64,000 bases of DNA from Streptomyces roseolus (GCF_014649855.1 NZ_BMTV01000008.1:221754-285753), one strand, 5' to 3'. Shown: positions 25,741-34,735, counted from the first letter of the stretch. Notes: generated by a model from the letters alone, not told the origin. Numbers and translations are program-made.

Positions 25741-27183
25741 TCACCCCCGCGGCAGCCGCTTCTTCAGGATCTTCCCCAGGTCGTTGCGGGGGAGCGCGTC
25801 GAGGAACCGGACCTCCCGGGGCCGCTTGTGCGGGGCGAGCAGCCGGGCCACATGGTCGGCCAGCTCCTCCGCACCCGGCGGGCGCGCCGGATCCGCCGGG
25901 ACGATCCAGGCCACGATCCGCTCGCCCAGGTCCGGGTCGGGCTCGCCGGTGACGGCCGCCTCCCGGACCCCCGGGTGGTCGAGCAGGGCGTTCTCGATCT
26001 CGCCCGCCCCGATCTTGTAGCCGCCGCTCTTGATCAGGTCGGTGGCCTTCCGGCCCACCAGCCGGATCGTCCCGTCGGCCTCCCGCACCGCCATGTCGCC
26101 GGTACGGAACCAGCCTTCCCGGAACGCCTCCGCCGTCGCCTCCGGCCGGTTCAGATAGCCGGAGAAGAGGTTCGGGCCGCGCACCTCCACCTCGCCGACC
26201 GTCTCCCCGTCGGACGCGGCGAGCACCGAGCCGTCCTCCTCCACCAGGCGCACCTCCACGCCCGGCAGCGGCGTCCCCACCGTGCCGGGGCGCGGCGGGC
26301 CGCCGGGCCGGACGCTGGTGTTCATCAGCGTCTCGCTCATCCCGTACCGCTCCACCACCGTCCGGCCCGTCGCCGCCGCGATCCGCTCGTGGTCGTGCAC
26401 CGGTAGCGCCGCCGACCCCGACACCAGCAGCCGCGCCCCCGACAGCGCCTCCACCAGGGCCGGGTCGCCGGGCAGGGCGTCCGCGAGCCGGTGGTACATG
26501 GTGGGGACGCCGAAGAGCATCGTGCCGCCGTCCGCCAGCTCCCGGGCGACCCCCTCGGCGGAGAAGGAGCCCAGGTACCGGACCTCGCCGCCGCGCCGCA
26601 GCGGGCCCAGGACGCCGAGGACCAGGCCGTGCACGTGGAAGAGCGGCAGCGCGTGCACCAGGACGTCGTCCGCCGTCCAGGACCAGACCTCGGCGAGCGC
26701 GTCGAGGGAGGCGGCGACCGCCCGGCGGGAGAGCAGCACGCCCTTCGGCGGTCCCGTGGTGCCGGAGGTGTAGACGATCAGCGCGGTCGCCTCCGGGTCC
26801 ACGTCCGCCGGCGCGGGGGCGGGGGACGGCCCGTCGAACCCGACGGCGATCCGGGGGAGGCCGTCGAGCGCGGCCGGCAGCTCGTCCTCCGGGCCCGCGA
26901 GCACCGCGTCCGGCGCGCTGTCCCCGAGGATGTGCGCCAGCTCCCGCTCGCCGGAGCGCGGATTGAGCGGCACGGCGGGGACGCCGGCGAGCAGCGCCGC
27001 CACGGTGGCCACCGCCGTCCGGGCGGTCGGCACGGCCCACACGGCGACCCGCCGGACGTCTCCGAGCCGGGCCGCGAGCCCCCCGGCGGCCCGGGCCAGC
27101 TCCTCGTACGAGAGCGAGACCGGGCCGTGGCGCAGGGCGGGGCGGTCGGTCGGGGCCTCCAGGGCCGGGAAGAGGGCACTCAC
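25741..27183 (-). CDS. matB: Malonyl-CoA synthetase (MatB-type)
   Basis: A 480-residue ANL enzyme converting malonate or methylmalonate, ATP and CoA to the acyl-CoA. The P-loop is YTSGTTGPPKG (138-148). MatB-specific segments are LPLFHVHGLVLGVLGPL, TMLFGVPTMYHRLAD (carboxylate-binding Arg) and VVERYGMSETLMNTSVR. The catalytic Lys is in NDLGKILKKR. The whole protein recalls S. coelicolor MatB, including its N-terminus (MS-x-LFPAL). GTG 27183 follows GAGGAG. It supplies malonyl- and methylmalonyl-CoA for fatty-acid and polyketide synthesis from free diacids. It is downstream of the MFS gene at 27302 with a 118-bp gap, so it probably has its own promoter. Confidence 0.9.
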   Translation of the reverse strand: MSALFPALEAPTDRPALRHGPVSLSYEELARAAGGLAARLGDVRRVAVWAVPTARTAVATVAALLAGVPAVPLNPRSGERELAHILGDSAPDAVLAGPEDELPAALDGLPRIAVGFDGPSPAPAPADVDPEATALIVYTSGTTGPPKGVLLSRRAVAASLDALAEVWSWTADDVLVHALPLFHVHGLVLGVLGPLRRGGEVRYLGSFSAEGVARELADGGTMLFGVPTMYHRLADALPGDPALVEALSGARLLVSGSAALPVHDHERIAAATGRTVVERYGMSETLMNTSVRPGGPPRPGTVGTPLPGVEVRLVEEDGSVLAASDGETVGEVEVRGPNLFSGYLNRPEATAEAFREGWFRTGDMAVREADGTIRLVGRKATDLIKSGGYKIGAGEIENALLDHPGVREAAVTGEPDPDLGERIVAWIVPADPARPPGAEELADHVARLLAPHKRPREVRFLDALPRNDLGKILKKRLPRG

Positions 27184-27301
27184 CGGTCGTACTCCTCGGG
27201 TCGCAACGGAAAACGCGGCTGCCTAGGTCCTGTTGTCGAGCCTCTGCCCGCTTTACAGGCTGGAGTTCGACGACGGGGCCCAGGGGCATTCTGCCGCCCC
27301 G

Positions 27302-28549
27302 TCAGGTCCTCCCGGCCGTGACCTTCGTCGCCCCGGGCGCCGGCTCGCCGCCGCCCGGCCGGATCCCGCGCATCCGCCCGTACGCGTACACGCAGCCCGC
27401 GAGTGCCAGGTCGGAGAGGAGCATGAAGCCGATCGAGTACGAGTCCTTGGCGCTGTAGATCGCGCCCATCACCAGCGGCGGGACGAAGCCGCCGAGGCCG
27501 CCCATCGCGCCGACGATGCCGGTGACCGAGCCCACCTGGGCCTGCGGGGTCACCTGCGAGACCAGCGCGAAGACCGAACCGCTCGCGGTACCCAGACCGG
27601 CCGCCATGACCAGCAGGGCGATCGTGCCGCCCGGGTCCAGCTTCGGGTCGAAGGCCTGGACGATCGCGAGGAGGGCGACGACGCCGAGCGCCCAGGAGGT
27701 GACGACCGCCGGGTGGACCCGGTCCGACAGCCAGCCGCCGATCGGCCGGAAGACGACGGTGACCAGGGCGAATCCGGCCGCCTTGGTGCCCGCGTCGGTC
27801 GGGTCGAGGTCGTACCAGGTCTTCAGGTACGTCGGCAGGTAGACGCCGAAGGCCACGATGCCGCCGAAGCCGATCGCGTACAGCGCCGACAGCTCCCAGG
27901 TCACCCGCAGCCGGCCCGCCGAGCCCAGCCGGGACGTCAGCGAGGCGGCCGGCACCGGCCGGTCGGGACGGTCGGTGATGAGGACGGCGGCGAGCACCGC
28001 GTAGGCGGCGAGCGCGATCGCCACCACGACGAACGGCAGGTTCTCGCCGTGCTTCGCGATCCGGGGCGTGAAGTAGCCGGAGAGCGCCACACCGCCCATG
28101 CCCATGCCGAACACGCCGAGCGCCAGGCCCCGCTTCTCCGGCGGGAACCACGAGTTGACCAGCGGGATGCCGATCGCGAAGGTCGTGCCGCCGAGGCCGA
28201 GGAGGAAGCCGACCACGAGCATCAGGCCGTAGGAGTCCTTCACCACGATCAGCAGCAGCACGGGGACGATCGTCAGCGCGGACACGAGCGGGAACATCAG
28301 CTTCGCGCCGTACTTGTCGGTCAGCGCTCCGGCCGGGATCCGGCCCACCGAGCCGACCAGGACCGGCACGGCGACGAGGAAGGACTGCTGGAACGAGCTG
28401 AGGCCCAGCCGCTCGCCGTACCAGCTGCCGAGCGGTGCGATCAGGTCCCAGGCCCAGAAGGTGAGCGTGAAGCCGATGGTGGCCATCACCAGGTTGCGGT
28501 AGGCCGCGGCGGTCGGGGGCTTGGCGTCGGGGTTCACCCCCTCAGTCAA
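27302..28549 (-). CDS. NarK/NasA-like MFS nitrate/nitrite or anion transporter
   Basis: A 415-residue MFS protein with 12 hydrophobic segments. It begins YRNLVMATIGFTLTFWAWDLIAPLGSWYG and has the nitrate-signature-like GLGGTTFAIGIPLVNSWFPPEKRGLALG. Those features are typical of the nitrate/nitrite porter branch. The start is uncertain: TTG 28549 gives the longest frame but has a weak ribosome site, while GTG 28537 lies directly after GAGGGG. No nitrate reductase is adjacent, so another small anion (oxalate/formate-type antiport, or malonate given the neighbouring matB) is a fair alternative. Confidence 0.75.
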   Translation of the reverse strand: MTEGVNPDAKPPTAAAYRNLVMATIGFTLTFWAWDLIAPLGSWYGERLGLSSFQQSFLVAVPVLVGSVGRIPAGALTDKYGAKLMFPLVSALTIVPVLLLIVVKDSYGLMLVVGFLLGLGGTTFAIGIPLVNSWFPPEKRGLALGVFGMGMGGVALSGYFTPRIAKHGENLPFVVVAIALAAYAVLAAVLITDRPDRPVPAASLTSRLGSAGRLRVTWELSALYAIGFGGIVAFGVYLPTYLKTWYDLDPTDAGTKAAGFALVTVVFRPIGGWLSDRVHPAVVTSWALGVVALLAIVQAFDPKLDPGGTIALLVMAAGLGTASGSVFALVSQVTPQAQVGSVTGIVGAMGGLGGFVPPLVMGAIYSAKDSYSIGFMLLSDLALAGCVYAYGRMRGIRPGGGEPAPGATKVTAGRT

Positions 28550-28619
28550 GATCCGGCGCCACGGCCCGGCGCGCCGGACTGCTCCGTCCGGGGGCCCGGC
28601 GTGATCCGGAAGGGACGGC

Positions 28620-30053
28620 CTAAGGCCAGGTCACCGTCGTCGGCGGGGTGCCGTCGTCCTCGACGCGCAGCCAGGCGCCCCCGTCGCCGACGCCTACGTC
28701 CACCGTGATCCGCCCGATCCCGGGCCGCCGGTGGGCCGCCGCCAGCGCCCCGCGCAGCGCGCCGAGGAGCCCCCGCGCCTCCGGCTCCGCCACCAGCGTG
28801 TCCACCGCCCCGGTGAACCGCACCGACGGCTGGAAGCCGAGCAGCACCCCCGCCCCGCCGGTCTCGCGCAGCACCCGCCCCCGGAAGGTCGCCGGCGCCT
28901 CGGCCGGCGGCTGCTGGAGGGCGAAGATCGTCGTCCGCACCTCCTGGATCGTGGAGTCCAGCTCGTCCACCGCCCTGCCCAGGAGCTCGGCCTCCTCGGC
29001 GGAGCCGCCGGCCCGGCGGCGGGTCGACTCCAGCATCATCTCGGTGGCGAACAGCCGCTGGACGACGAGGTCGTGGAGGTCCCGGGCGATCCGGTCGCGG
29101 TCCTCGAAGACGGCGAGCCGCTCCCGGTCGTGCCGGGCGTCCGCCAGGACGAGCGCGAGCGCCGCCTGCGAGGCGAACTGCGAGGCCAGCAGCCGGTCCA
29201 CCGCCGAGTACGGTTCGGCGTCCCGGTCGCGGGGGAGCGCCAGGGTGCCGATCAGCCGCCCGCCGCTGCGCAGCGGCAGCATCATCGAGGGGCCGAAGCG
29301 GGAGCGGACCGGGGTGGTCATCCGGGGGTCGGTGGCGGAGTCCTCGACGAAGACCGGCTCCCCGCCGAGCAGGTGGACGAGGACGGCGGAGCCGGGCCGG
29401 ATGGTGGTGCCGACCAGCTCGCCGGGGTCCCCGGTGGTGGAGGCCGTGACGATCTCCATGCCGCCCTCGGGGGTGGGCTGGAGGATCACGCCGGCGGCCG
29501 CGCCGGCGAGGATCCTCGCCTGCTCGGCGACGGTCATCAGGGCGTCCTCGGGGGACTCGCCGGTGAGCAGCGCCGTGGTGACGGCCGCCGCGCCCTCGAT
29601 CCACCGCTCGCGCTGCCGGGCGGTCTCGTAGAGCCGGGCGTTGCCGATGGCGATGCCGGCCTGGGCGGCGAGGACCCGCAGCAGCGCCAGGTCCTCCTCG
29701 GTGAAGCCGCCCTCCTTCCCGGTGAGGTGGAGGTTGCCGAAGACCTGGGTGTGGACGCGGATCGGGACGCCGATGCCCTCGGCGCCGTCGTCGGGCAGCG
29801 GGCCGACGCGGGCCCGCTCCTCCTCGGTCATCCCGGTGGTGAAGAGCCCGGTGAGCCGGGGGCGCTCGGGGTCGACGACCCGGAGCGCCCCGTGGCGGGC
29901 GCCGACCAGTTCGGTGGCGGAGTCCACGAGGTGCTGGAGGGTGGCGCGGAGTTCGAGGTCCGTGCCGACGCCGAGGACGGCTTCGAGCAGCAGGGGCAGG
30001 CGGGCCTGCTCCCGCTCCGCGTCCCCGGTCACGTCCTCCTCCATGATCACCAT
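28620..30053 (-). CDS. Dual-GAF sensor histidine kinase with degenerate ATPase domain
   Basis: A 477-residue cytoplasmic protein. GAF 1 is about residues 20-145 and GAF 2 about 160-305. The HisKA_3 dimerisation helix has H327 in DRDRIARDLHDLVVQRLF, as in DevS/NarX-like kinases. The HATPase_c region (from about 395) is reduced: the N-box is LRGALAAAHRRPGIG with no conserved Asn, the G1 box is VEDDGTPP, and the protein stops a few residues later with no G2 box. It may therefore be unable to bind ATP and may instead modulate a partner kinase. It starts 39 bp after mbl on the same strand, so the two are probably co-transcribed. No response regulator is adjacent. ATG 30053 is chosen; ATG 30044 is also possible. 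Confidence 0.82.
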   Translation of the reverse strand: MVIMEEDVTGDAEREQARLPLLLEAVLGVGTDLELRATLQHLVDSATELVGARHGALRVVDPERPRLTGLFTTGMTEEERARVGPLPDDGAEGIGVPIRVHTQVFGNLHLTGKEGGFTEEDLALLRVLAAQAGIAIGNARLYETARQRERWIEGAAAVTTALLTGESPEDALMTVAEQARILAGAAAGVILQPTPEGGMEIVTASTTGDPGELVGTTIRPGSAVLVHLLGGEPVFVEDSATDPRMTTPVRSRFGPSMMLPLRSGGRLIGTLALPRDRDAEPYSAVDRLLASQFASQAALALVLADARHDRERLAVFEDRDRIARDLHDLVVQRLFATEMMLESTRRRAGGSAEEAELLGRAVDELDSTIQEVRTTIFALQQPPAEAPATFRGRVLRETGGAGVLLGFQPSVRFTGAVDTLVAEPEARGLLGALRGALAAAHRRPGIGRITVDVGVGDGGAWLRVEDDGTPPTTVTWP

Positions 30054-30092
30054 GGTCTCATCCCGGCACGAATCGGACGATGTCGGGATTGG

Positions 30093-31220
30093 TCACTCCG
30101 TCAGGTCGTCGGCGTACGCCTGGTCGCGGCCCCGGCCGCCGTCGTGGTCCCGGTCCCGGTCCCGGTCGTCGTCCAGGCCGCGGTGGTCGCCCAGCGGGTC
30201 GAGGACCATCGGCTGGACCTTGCCCTCCAGCATCGCGCCGAGACCGAGCACGGCGCAGACGTCGGGGCGTTCGGCGATGTGCACCGGCATCCCGGTGGCG
30301 TCCCGCAGCATCTGGTCGAGGCCCGGGAGGAGCGCGCTGCCGCCGACCATCATGATCCCGCGGTCGGCGAGATCGGCCACCAGGTCCGGCGGGCAGTCCC
30401 GCAGCACCTTCCCGATGCCGTCGAGCACCGCCGTCAGCGGGGTGTGGATGGCCTCCCGCACGGCGGCCGTGTCGACGGTGACCGAGCGGGCCAGGCCGGT
30501 GGCCACGTCCCGGCCGTGGATCTCGGTGGAGGCCGGGCCGTGCGGGGTCAGGCCGTTGCCGTGCAGGGCGAGCTGGAGCGGACGCACCGACTGGCTCGGC
30601 AGCATCAGTTCGTGGTGGTGGCGCAGGTGCTGGATGATCGCGTGGTCGATGGCGTCGCCGCCGACCGGGATCCGCTCGGCGGTCACGATCGCGCCGAGCG
30701 AGAGCACCGCGACCTGCGTCGTCGCCGCCCCGCACACCATGATCATGGTCGCGGTCGGCTGCTCCACCGGCAGACCGCAGCCGACGGCCGCGGCGATCAG
30801 GGTGTCGACCAGCTCGACCCGGCGTGCCCCGAGCCCCACCAGGGTCTCGACGGCGGCCCGCTGGGCGAGCGGATCGCTGTCGTGGGGGGTGCAGGCGGCG
30901 GCGCGGAGGCGGGGCTTGCGGCGGAGCTGGCGGCGCAGCTTCTCGCCGAGGAGGTGGCGGAGCATCCGCTGGGCCATCTCGATGTCGACGACCGTGCCGC
31001 CGGAGACCGGACGCACCACCCGGATGTAGTCGGGGGTGCGGCCGGTCATCTTCTCGGCGAGCGCGCCGACCGCGATCAGCGCTCCGGTGCGGGTGTTGAC
31101 GGCGGCGACGCTCGGCTCGTCGACGACGAGCCCGGCCCCCTTGACGAAGACCCGGGTGCGGGCGGCACCCAGGTCGACGGCGACATGGCAGCGGCGCAGC
31201 TGATCGAGGCTGACGGTCAT
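30093..31220 (-). CDS. mbl: MreB-like actin homologue Mbl
   Basis: A 375-residue actin/Hsp70-fold ATPase. Phosphate 1 is CHVAVDLGAARTRVFVKG, the connect/phosphate 2 region is ATMIMVCGAATTQVAVL, and the adenosine loop is GIMMVGGSALLPGLDQML. The 30-residue Asp/Arg-rich tail (DDDRDRDRDHDGGRGRD) is extra. This is the shorter MreB paralogue of Streptomyces, linked in S. coelicolor to spore-wall synthesis and salt-stress growth. ATG 31220 follows GGAGGA; the frame extends 22 codons upstream without a good site. It stands apart from an mreBCD cluster, as expected for Mbl. Confidence 0.87.
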   Translation of the reverse strand: MTVSLDQLRRCHVAVDLGAARTRVFVKGAGLVVDEPSVAAVNTRTGALIAVGALAEKMTGRTPDYIRVVRPVSGGTVVDIEMAQRMLRHLLGEKLRRQLRRKPRLRAAACTPHDSDPLAQRAAVETLVGLGARRVELVDTLIAAAVGCGLPVEQPTATMIMVCGAATTQVAVLSLGAIVTAERIPVGGDAIDHAIIQHLRHHHELMLPSQSVRPLQLALHGNGLTPHGPASTEIHGRDVATGLARSVTVDTAAVREAIHTPLTAVLDGIGKVLRDCPPDLVADLADRGIMMVGGSALLPGLDQMLRDATGMPVHIAERPDVCAVLGLGAMLEGKVQPMVLDPLGDHRGLDDDRDRDRDHDGGRGRDQAYADDLTE

Positions 31221-31505
31221 GGCGGATCCTCCGGGGTGCGGTGCTGACACGGGCGAGGTGTCGCGGTTGGGGTTTCCTGTTGGCATCGTGCGACCGCCGG
31301 GCCCGCCGCGCGCGCTGGGCTGCGCCGCCCGGGGCCGGTGCGACGCCGGAGCGGGGGCCGGTGCGGCGGTGGCGAGGGAATGGCGAGGAGGATCAGGCGA
31401 ACCGGGAGAATCGCGACGCCACGGCGTCCACCTGCGATTTCCTCACAAGATCCTCACGTCCTCGCCTACCGGGAGCCGAGGCACTCGTCCTAGCGTGCGA
31501 GCCCC

Positions 31506-32624
31506 ATGGACTACTGCCACGCGTGCCGGCGGCATCTCAATGGGGCCCTCGCCTGTGCCGGGTGCGGGACTCCCGTGGAGCGGCTGCGGTACGACACCCC
31601 CCAGGCCCCGCCTCACCCCGCGCCTCACGAGGGCGCCGAGGCACCCGATCCGTACGGAGCCGGCCGGCCCTACGCGCCGGAGGTGTACGAGGCGCGGACG
31701 TACGAGGCGCAGGCGTACGAGGCGCGGGCGTACGAGGCGCGGACGTACGCGCCGGACCCGTACGCGTCCGCCGCGGCGCCGTACGCCCCTGCCCCGGAGG
31801 CTTCCGTTCCGGAGGAGGTGTCGACGGCCGGGCCCCTGGCGCCCGAGCACGTCTACGAGCTGGACGTGGTGGTGCCGCCGAGGGCGACCGGGGGGCGGGC
31901 CGCCGGCCGGGCCGCCACGCGGCGCGAGAAGGAGCGCTCCGGGCGTTCCGGGCGGGGCCGGACGGTCGCGGTGAGCGCGCTGGGCCTCGTCCTCGCGGCC
32001 GGGTCGCTGGGCCTGGCGAAGGCGGTCCTCGAGGAGCCGGAGGAGAAGGGCGGCGCCGCGACGGCGGTGGAGGAGCTGGAGGTCACCGAGACCCCCCTGC
32101 CGCCCGAGCTGCCGACCCGGAGTCCGGGCGTCGAGGACGCCGGGGACACCGGGGAAGCTGAGGGCGGGGACCGGGCGGACGGGGCCCCGGCGGCGCCCAC
32201 CTCGCCGACGGGACGCCCGCGGCGGATCAGCACGGGGACGGGCGGCGGCTCCGGCGCGGGCGCCCCGGCCGCACCCGGAAAGGGCGGGGGTTCCGGCGAC
32301 GGATCCGGTACGGGTACGGGTTCGGGCTCGGGCGCGGGGACGGGCTCCGGTACGGGGACGGGCTCCGGCACGGGCGCGGGCACCACGCCCGCCGGCCGGC
32401 CCTCCTCCGTCGCGCCCTCCTCCCCGGCGCCGTCCGTGCCGGAGGTCACCGCGGACCCGCAGGACGGGAACCCGGGCGGCACGCCGAGCGCCTCCGGCTC
32501 GCCCACCGCCCCCGCCGCGGGCGGCGCGAGCCCGTCCGCCCCGTCGAGCCCCCGGCCGACCGCGGCGACGCCGGCCCCGGAGCCCGCGGAGACCTGCACC
32601 CGCTTCCTGTGGTGGTGCGTCTAG
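31506..32624 (+). CDS. Zinc-ribbon single-pass membrane protein of low complexity
   Basis: A 372-residue protein. The N-terminal zinc ribbon is C4-x-x-C7 and C17-x-x-C20 (YCHAC ... CAGC). A Tyr-rich repeat of four YEARx pentads occupies about residues 61-80. A basic stretch (REKERSGRSGRGR) precedes one transmembrane helix at about 153-175 (VAVSALGLVLAAGSLGLAKAV). The remainder is an extracytoplasmic Pro/Ser/Gly/Thr-rich tail with GSGTG repeats, ending CTRFLWWCV. Topology: ribbon inside, tail outside. ATG 31506 is divergent from mbl across 285 bp. Function unknown. Confidence 0.75.
   Translation: MDYCHACRRHLNGALACAGCGTPVERLRYDTPQAPPHPAPHEGAEAPDPYGAGRPYAPEVYEARTYEAQAYEARAYEARTYAPDPYASAAAPYAPAPEASVPEEVSTAGPLAPEHVYELDVVVPPRATGGRAAGRAATRREKERSGRSGRGRTVAVSALGLVLAAGSLGLAKAVLEEPEEKGGAATAVEELEVTETPLPPELPTRSPGVEDAGDTGEAEGGDRADGAPAAPTSPTGRPRRISTGTGGGSGAGAPAAPGKGGGSGDGSGTGTGSGSGAGTGSGTGTGSGTGAGTTPAGRPSSVAPSSPAPSVPEVTADPQDGNPGGTPSASGSPTAPAAGGASPSAPSSPRPTAATPAPEPAETCTRFLWWCV
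31686..31745 (+). repeat. 4 x 15-bp in-frame tandem repeat
   Basis: Four direct copies of TACGAGGCGCRGRCG, 15 bp each, encoding Y-E-A-R/Q-T/A inside the zinc-ribbon protein. Copies differ at only two positions, so copy number may vary between strains. Confidence 0.9.
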
Positions 32625-32642
32625 CGGGCCTTCCCCCGGGCC

Positions 32643-33086
32643 CTACGGCAGCTCCGTGCCGACCATGCGGCGCAGCAGGTCGCGCAGGAGGGTGCGCTCG
32701 ACGGCGGTGAGCTCGCCGAGCGGTTCCCTGGCGAAGTGGAGCGAGTCGCGCAGCCGGCGGGCGGTGTCCCGGCCCTCGTCGGTGGGCGCGGCCAGCTTCA
32801 CCCGGCGGTCGGCCGGGTCCGGGCGCCGCTCGACCAGGCCCCGGGACTCCAGGCGGTCGATGATCCCGGTGACGTTGGAGGGCTCGCACTTGAGCTTCTC
32901 GGCGATCTTCCGCATCGGGGTGGGCTCCAGGGTGAGCAGCCCGAGGACGCGGGCCTGCGCGCCGGTCAGGGAGTGGGCCGCGGCGGCTTCCTCGTACTCC
33001 TGGTGGTAGCGCGCCACGACCGTGCCGATCAGCTCGACCACTTCGAGGGTCACGGGGTCGCTGTGTGAGGTGGGCATGAGCACCAT
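32643..33086 (-). CDS. MarR-family transcriptional regulator
   Basis: A 147-residue winged-helix MarR protein. The helix-turn-helix is TPMRKIAEKLKCEPSNVTGIIDRLESRGLVERRPDPADRR, with the protein's only cysteine (C67) at the start of the recognition helix. ATG 33086 has GGAG upstream; ATG 33077 is an alternative. It is divergent from the oxidoreductase at 33176, with an unusually AT-rich 89-bp gap (33087-33175) that contains TTGACA at 33100-33105. It therefore probably controls that gene and possibly the following ohr. Confidence 0.87.
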   Translation of the reverse strand: MVLMPTSHSDPVTLEVVELIGTVVARYHQEYEEAAAAHSLTGAQARVLGLLTLEPTPMRKIAEKLKCEPSNVTGIIDRLESRGLVERRPDPADRRVKLAAPTDEGRDTARRLRDSLHFAREPLGELTAVERTLLRDLLRRMVGTELP

Positions 33087-33175
33087 CGTACTCCGATGCT
33101 TGACAACGTGAAATATTCAGGAGCATGGTTGTTTCAGCAAGTGAAGCTTTCCTGTTCGCCCCGGAGGTCCCCCCC

Positions 33176-34195
33176 ATGACCGCACTGCCCGCCACCAGCC
33201 GCGCCTGGAACCTCGTCGCCCGCCCGCACGGCTGGCCCGCCCCCACGGACTTCGCCCTGCGCGAGACGCCGGTCGAGGCGCCCGCCGAGGGCCGGATCCT
33301 GGTGCGGAACCTCCACTTCTCGGTGGACCCGTACATGCGCGGCCGGATGAACGACGTGAAGTCCTACATCCCGCCGTTCAAGCTGGACCACCCGATGGAC
33401 GGCGGCGCGGTCGGCGTCGTCGTGGCGTCGAACGCCGAGGGGTTCGCCGAGGGCGACCACGTCCTGCACGGCCTGGGCTGGCGCGAGTACGCCGACGTGC
33501 CCGCCCAGCACGCCACCAAGGTGGACCCGGAGCTCGCCCCCCTCTCCGCCTACCTCGGCGTGCTCGGCATGACCGGCCTGACCGCCTACGCGGGCCTCTT
33601 CGAGACCGCCTCCTTCAAGGAGGGCGACGCCGTCTTCGTCTCCGGCGCGGCCGGTGCGGTCGGCAGCCAGGTCGGTCAGCTCGCCAAGCTGGGCGGCGCC
33701 TCCCGGGTCATCGGCTCGGCCGGCTCCGACGAGAAGGTGAAGTGGCTGGTCGAGGAGCTCGGCTTCGACGCCGCCTTCAACTACCGCAACGGCCCGGTCA
33801 AGGACCAGCTCCGCGAGGCCGCTCCGGACGGCATCGACGTCTACTTCGACAACGTCGGCGGCGACCACCTGGAGGCCGCCATCTCCTCGCTCAACGTGCA
33901 CGGCCGCGCCGCCATCTGCGGCATGATCGCGCAGTACAACGACACGGAGCCGGTCCCCGGCCCGCGGAACATGGCGATGATCATCGGCAAGCGGCTCCGC
34001 CTCCAGGGCGTCCTGGTCGGCGACCACTACGGCCTCCAGGCGAAGTTCGTCGAGGAGGTCGGCGCCCGGCTGCGCTCCGGCGAGCTGAAGTACCGCGAGA
34101 CCTTCGTCGAGGGCATCGAGAACGGCGTGGACGCCTTCCTCGGTCTGCTCCGCGGCGACAACACCGGAAAGATGATCGTCTCACTGGACCGGTAG
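33176..34195 (+). CDS. Zinc-independent MDR NADP-dependent oxidoreductase (LTB4DH/CurA-like)
   Basis: A 339-residue medium-chain reductase of the prostaglandin reductase/leukotriene B4 dehydrogenase group. The N-terminal signature is FSVDPYMRGRMND and the Rossmann motif AVFVSGAAGAVGSQVGQLAKLGG. DVYFDNVGGDHLEAA is also diagnostic. It lacks structural zinc cysteines. It reduces alpha,beta-unsaturated ketones or aldehydes with NADPH. ATG 33176 follows GGAGG at 8 nt; ATG 33125 would add 17 residues and has no clear site. With the divergent MarR and the ohr 64 bp downstream it forms an electrophile/peroxide detoxification group. Confidence 0.88.
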   Translation: MTALPATSRAWNLVARPHGWPAPTDFALRETPVEAPAEGRILVRNLHFSVDPYMRGRMNDVKSYIPPFKLDHPMDGGAVGVVVASNAEGFAEGDHVLHGLGWREYADVPAQHATKVDPELAPLSAYLGVLGMTGLTAYAGLFETASFKEGDAVFVSGAAGAVGSQVGQLAKLGGASRVIGSAGSDEKVKWLVEELGFDAAFNYRNGPVKDQLREAAPDGIDVYFDNVGGDHLEAAISSLNVHGRAAICGMIAQYNDTEPVPGPRNMAMIIGKRLRLQGVLVGDHYGLQAKFVEEVGARLRSGELKYRETFVEGIENGVDAFLGLLRGDNTGKMIVSLDR

Positions 34196-34259
34196 TCTGC
34201 CCTCAGCCGTCGCGATCGTGGGCGCGAGTCGAGACGGGGAGAAGAAGGTAGAAACCAGC

Positions 34260-34682
34260 ATGTCCATCCAGCACTCCGACGTTCTCTACACCGCCGTCGC
34301 CACCGCGGAGAACGGCCGCGACGGCCGTGTCGCCACCGACGACGGCCGACTCGACGTCGTCGTCAACCCGCCCAAGGCCATGGGCGGCTCCGGCGAGGGC
34401 ACCAACCCCGAGCAGCTCTTCGCGGCCGGCTACAGCGCCTGCTTCCAGGGCGCCCTCGGCGTCGTGGCGCGGAACGAGAACGCGGACATCTCCGGCTCGA
34501 CGGTCACCGCCGAGGTCGGCATCGGCAAGAACGACGACGGCTTCGGCATCATCGTCAAGATCTCGGCCTCCATCCCGAACGTGGACGCCGAGACCGCCAA
34601 GAGCCTGATCGAGAAGGCCCACCAGGTCTGCCCGTACTCCAAGGCGACCCGCGGCAACATCACGGTCGAGCTCGCGGTCTGA
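34260..34682 (+). CDS. Second organic hydroperoxide resistance protein (Ohr family)
   Basis: A 140-residue Ohr paralogue of the gene at 19039. GTNPEQLFAAGYSACF has peroxidatic C61 and HQVCPYSKATRGN has resolving C123. ATG 34260 is used, with AGAAGG about 13 nt upstream; GTG 34218 would add 14 residues. No OhrR-type palindrome is visible upstream. It follows the MDR oxidoreductase by 64 bp and may be read from the same promoter, possibly under the MarR at 32643 rather than OhrR. Confidence 0.92.
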   Translation: MSIQHSDVLYTAVATAENGRDGRVATDDGRLDVVVNPPKAMGGSGEGTNPEQLFAAGYSACFQGALGVVARNENADISGSTVTAEVGIGKNDDGFGIIVKISASIPNVDAETAKSLIEKAHQVCPYSKATRGNITVELAV

Positions 34683-34735
34683 CCCGTACCGCACGTCCGT
34701 GCGGAGCCGGTGACCCGCCCCGATAGGCTGCGCGC

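Noticed and set aside
25741..27183. MatB gene considered as part of the left-hand biosynthetic operon type of ANL ligase
   Set aside because: Its diagnostic segments match malonyl-CoA synthetase and it lies 20 kb away on core DNA, so it is treated as primary metabolism.
28544..28549. TTGACT at the start of the NarK-like gene as a -35 box
   Set aside because: It coincides with the coding start and has no fitting -10 element on either strand.
31686..31745. Short regular repeats considered as a CRISPR array
   Set aside because: Units are contiguous, 15 bp, without spacers, and encode an in-frame peptide repeat. No cas genes are in the window.
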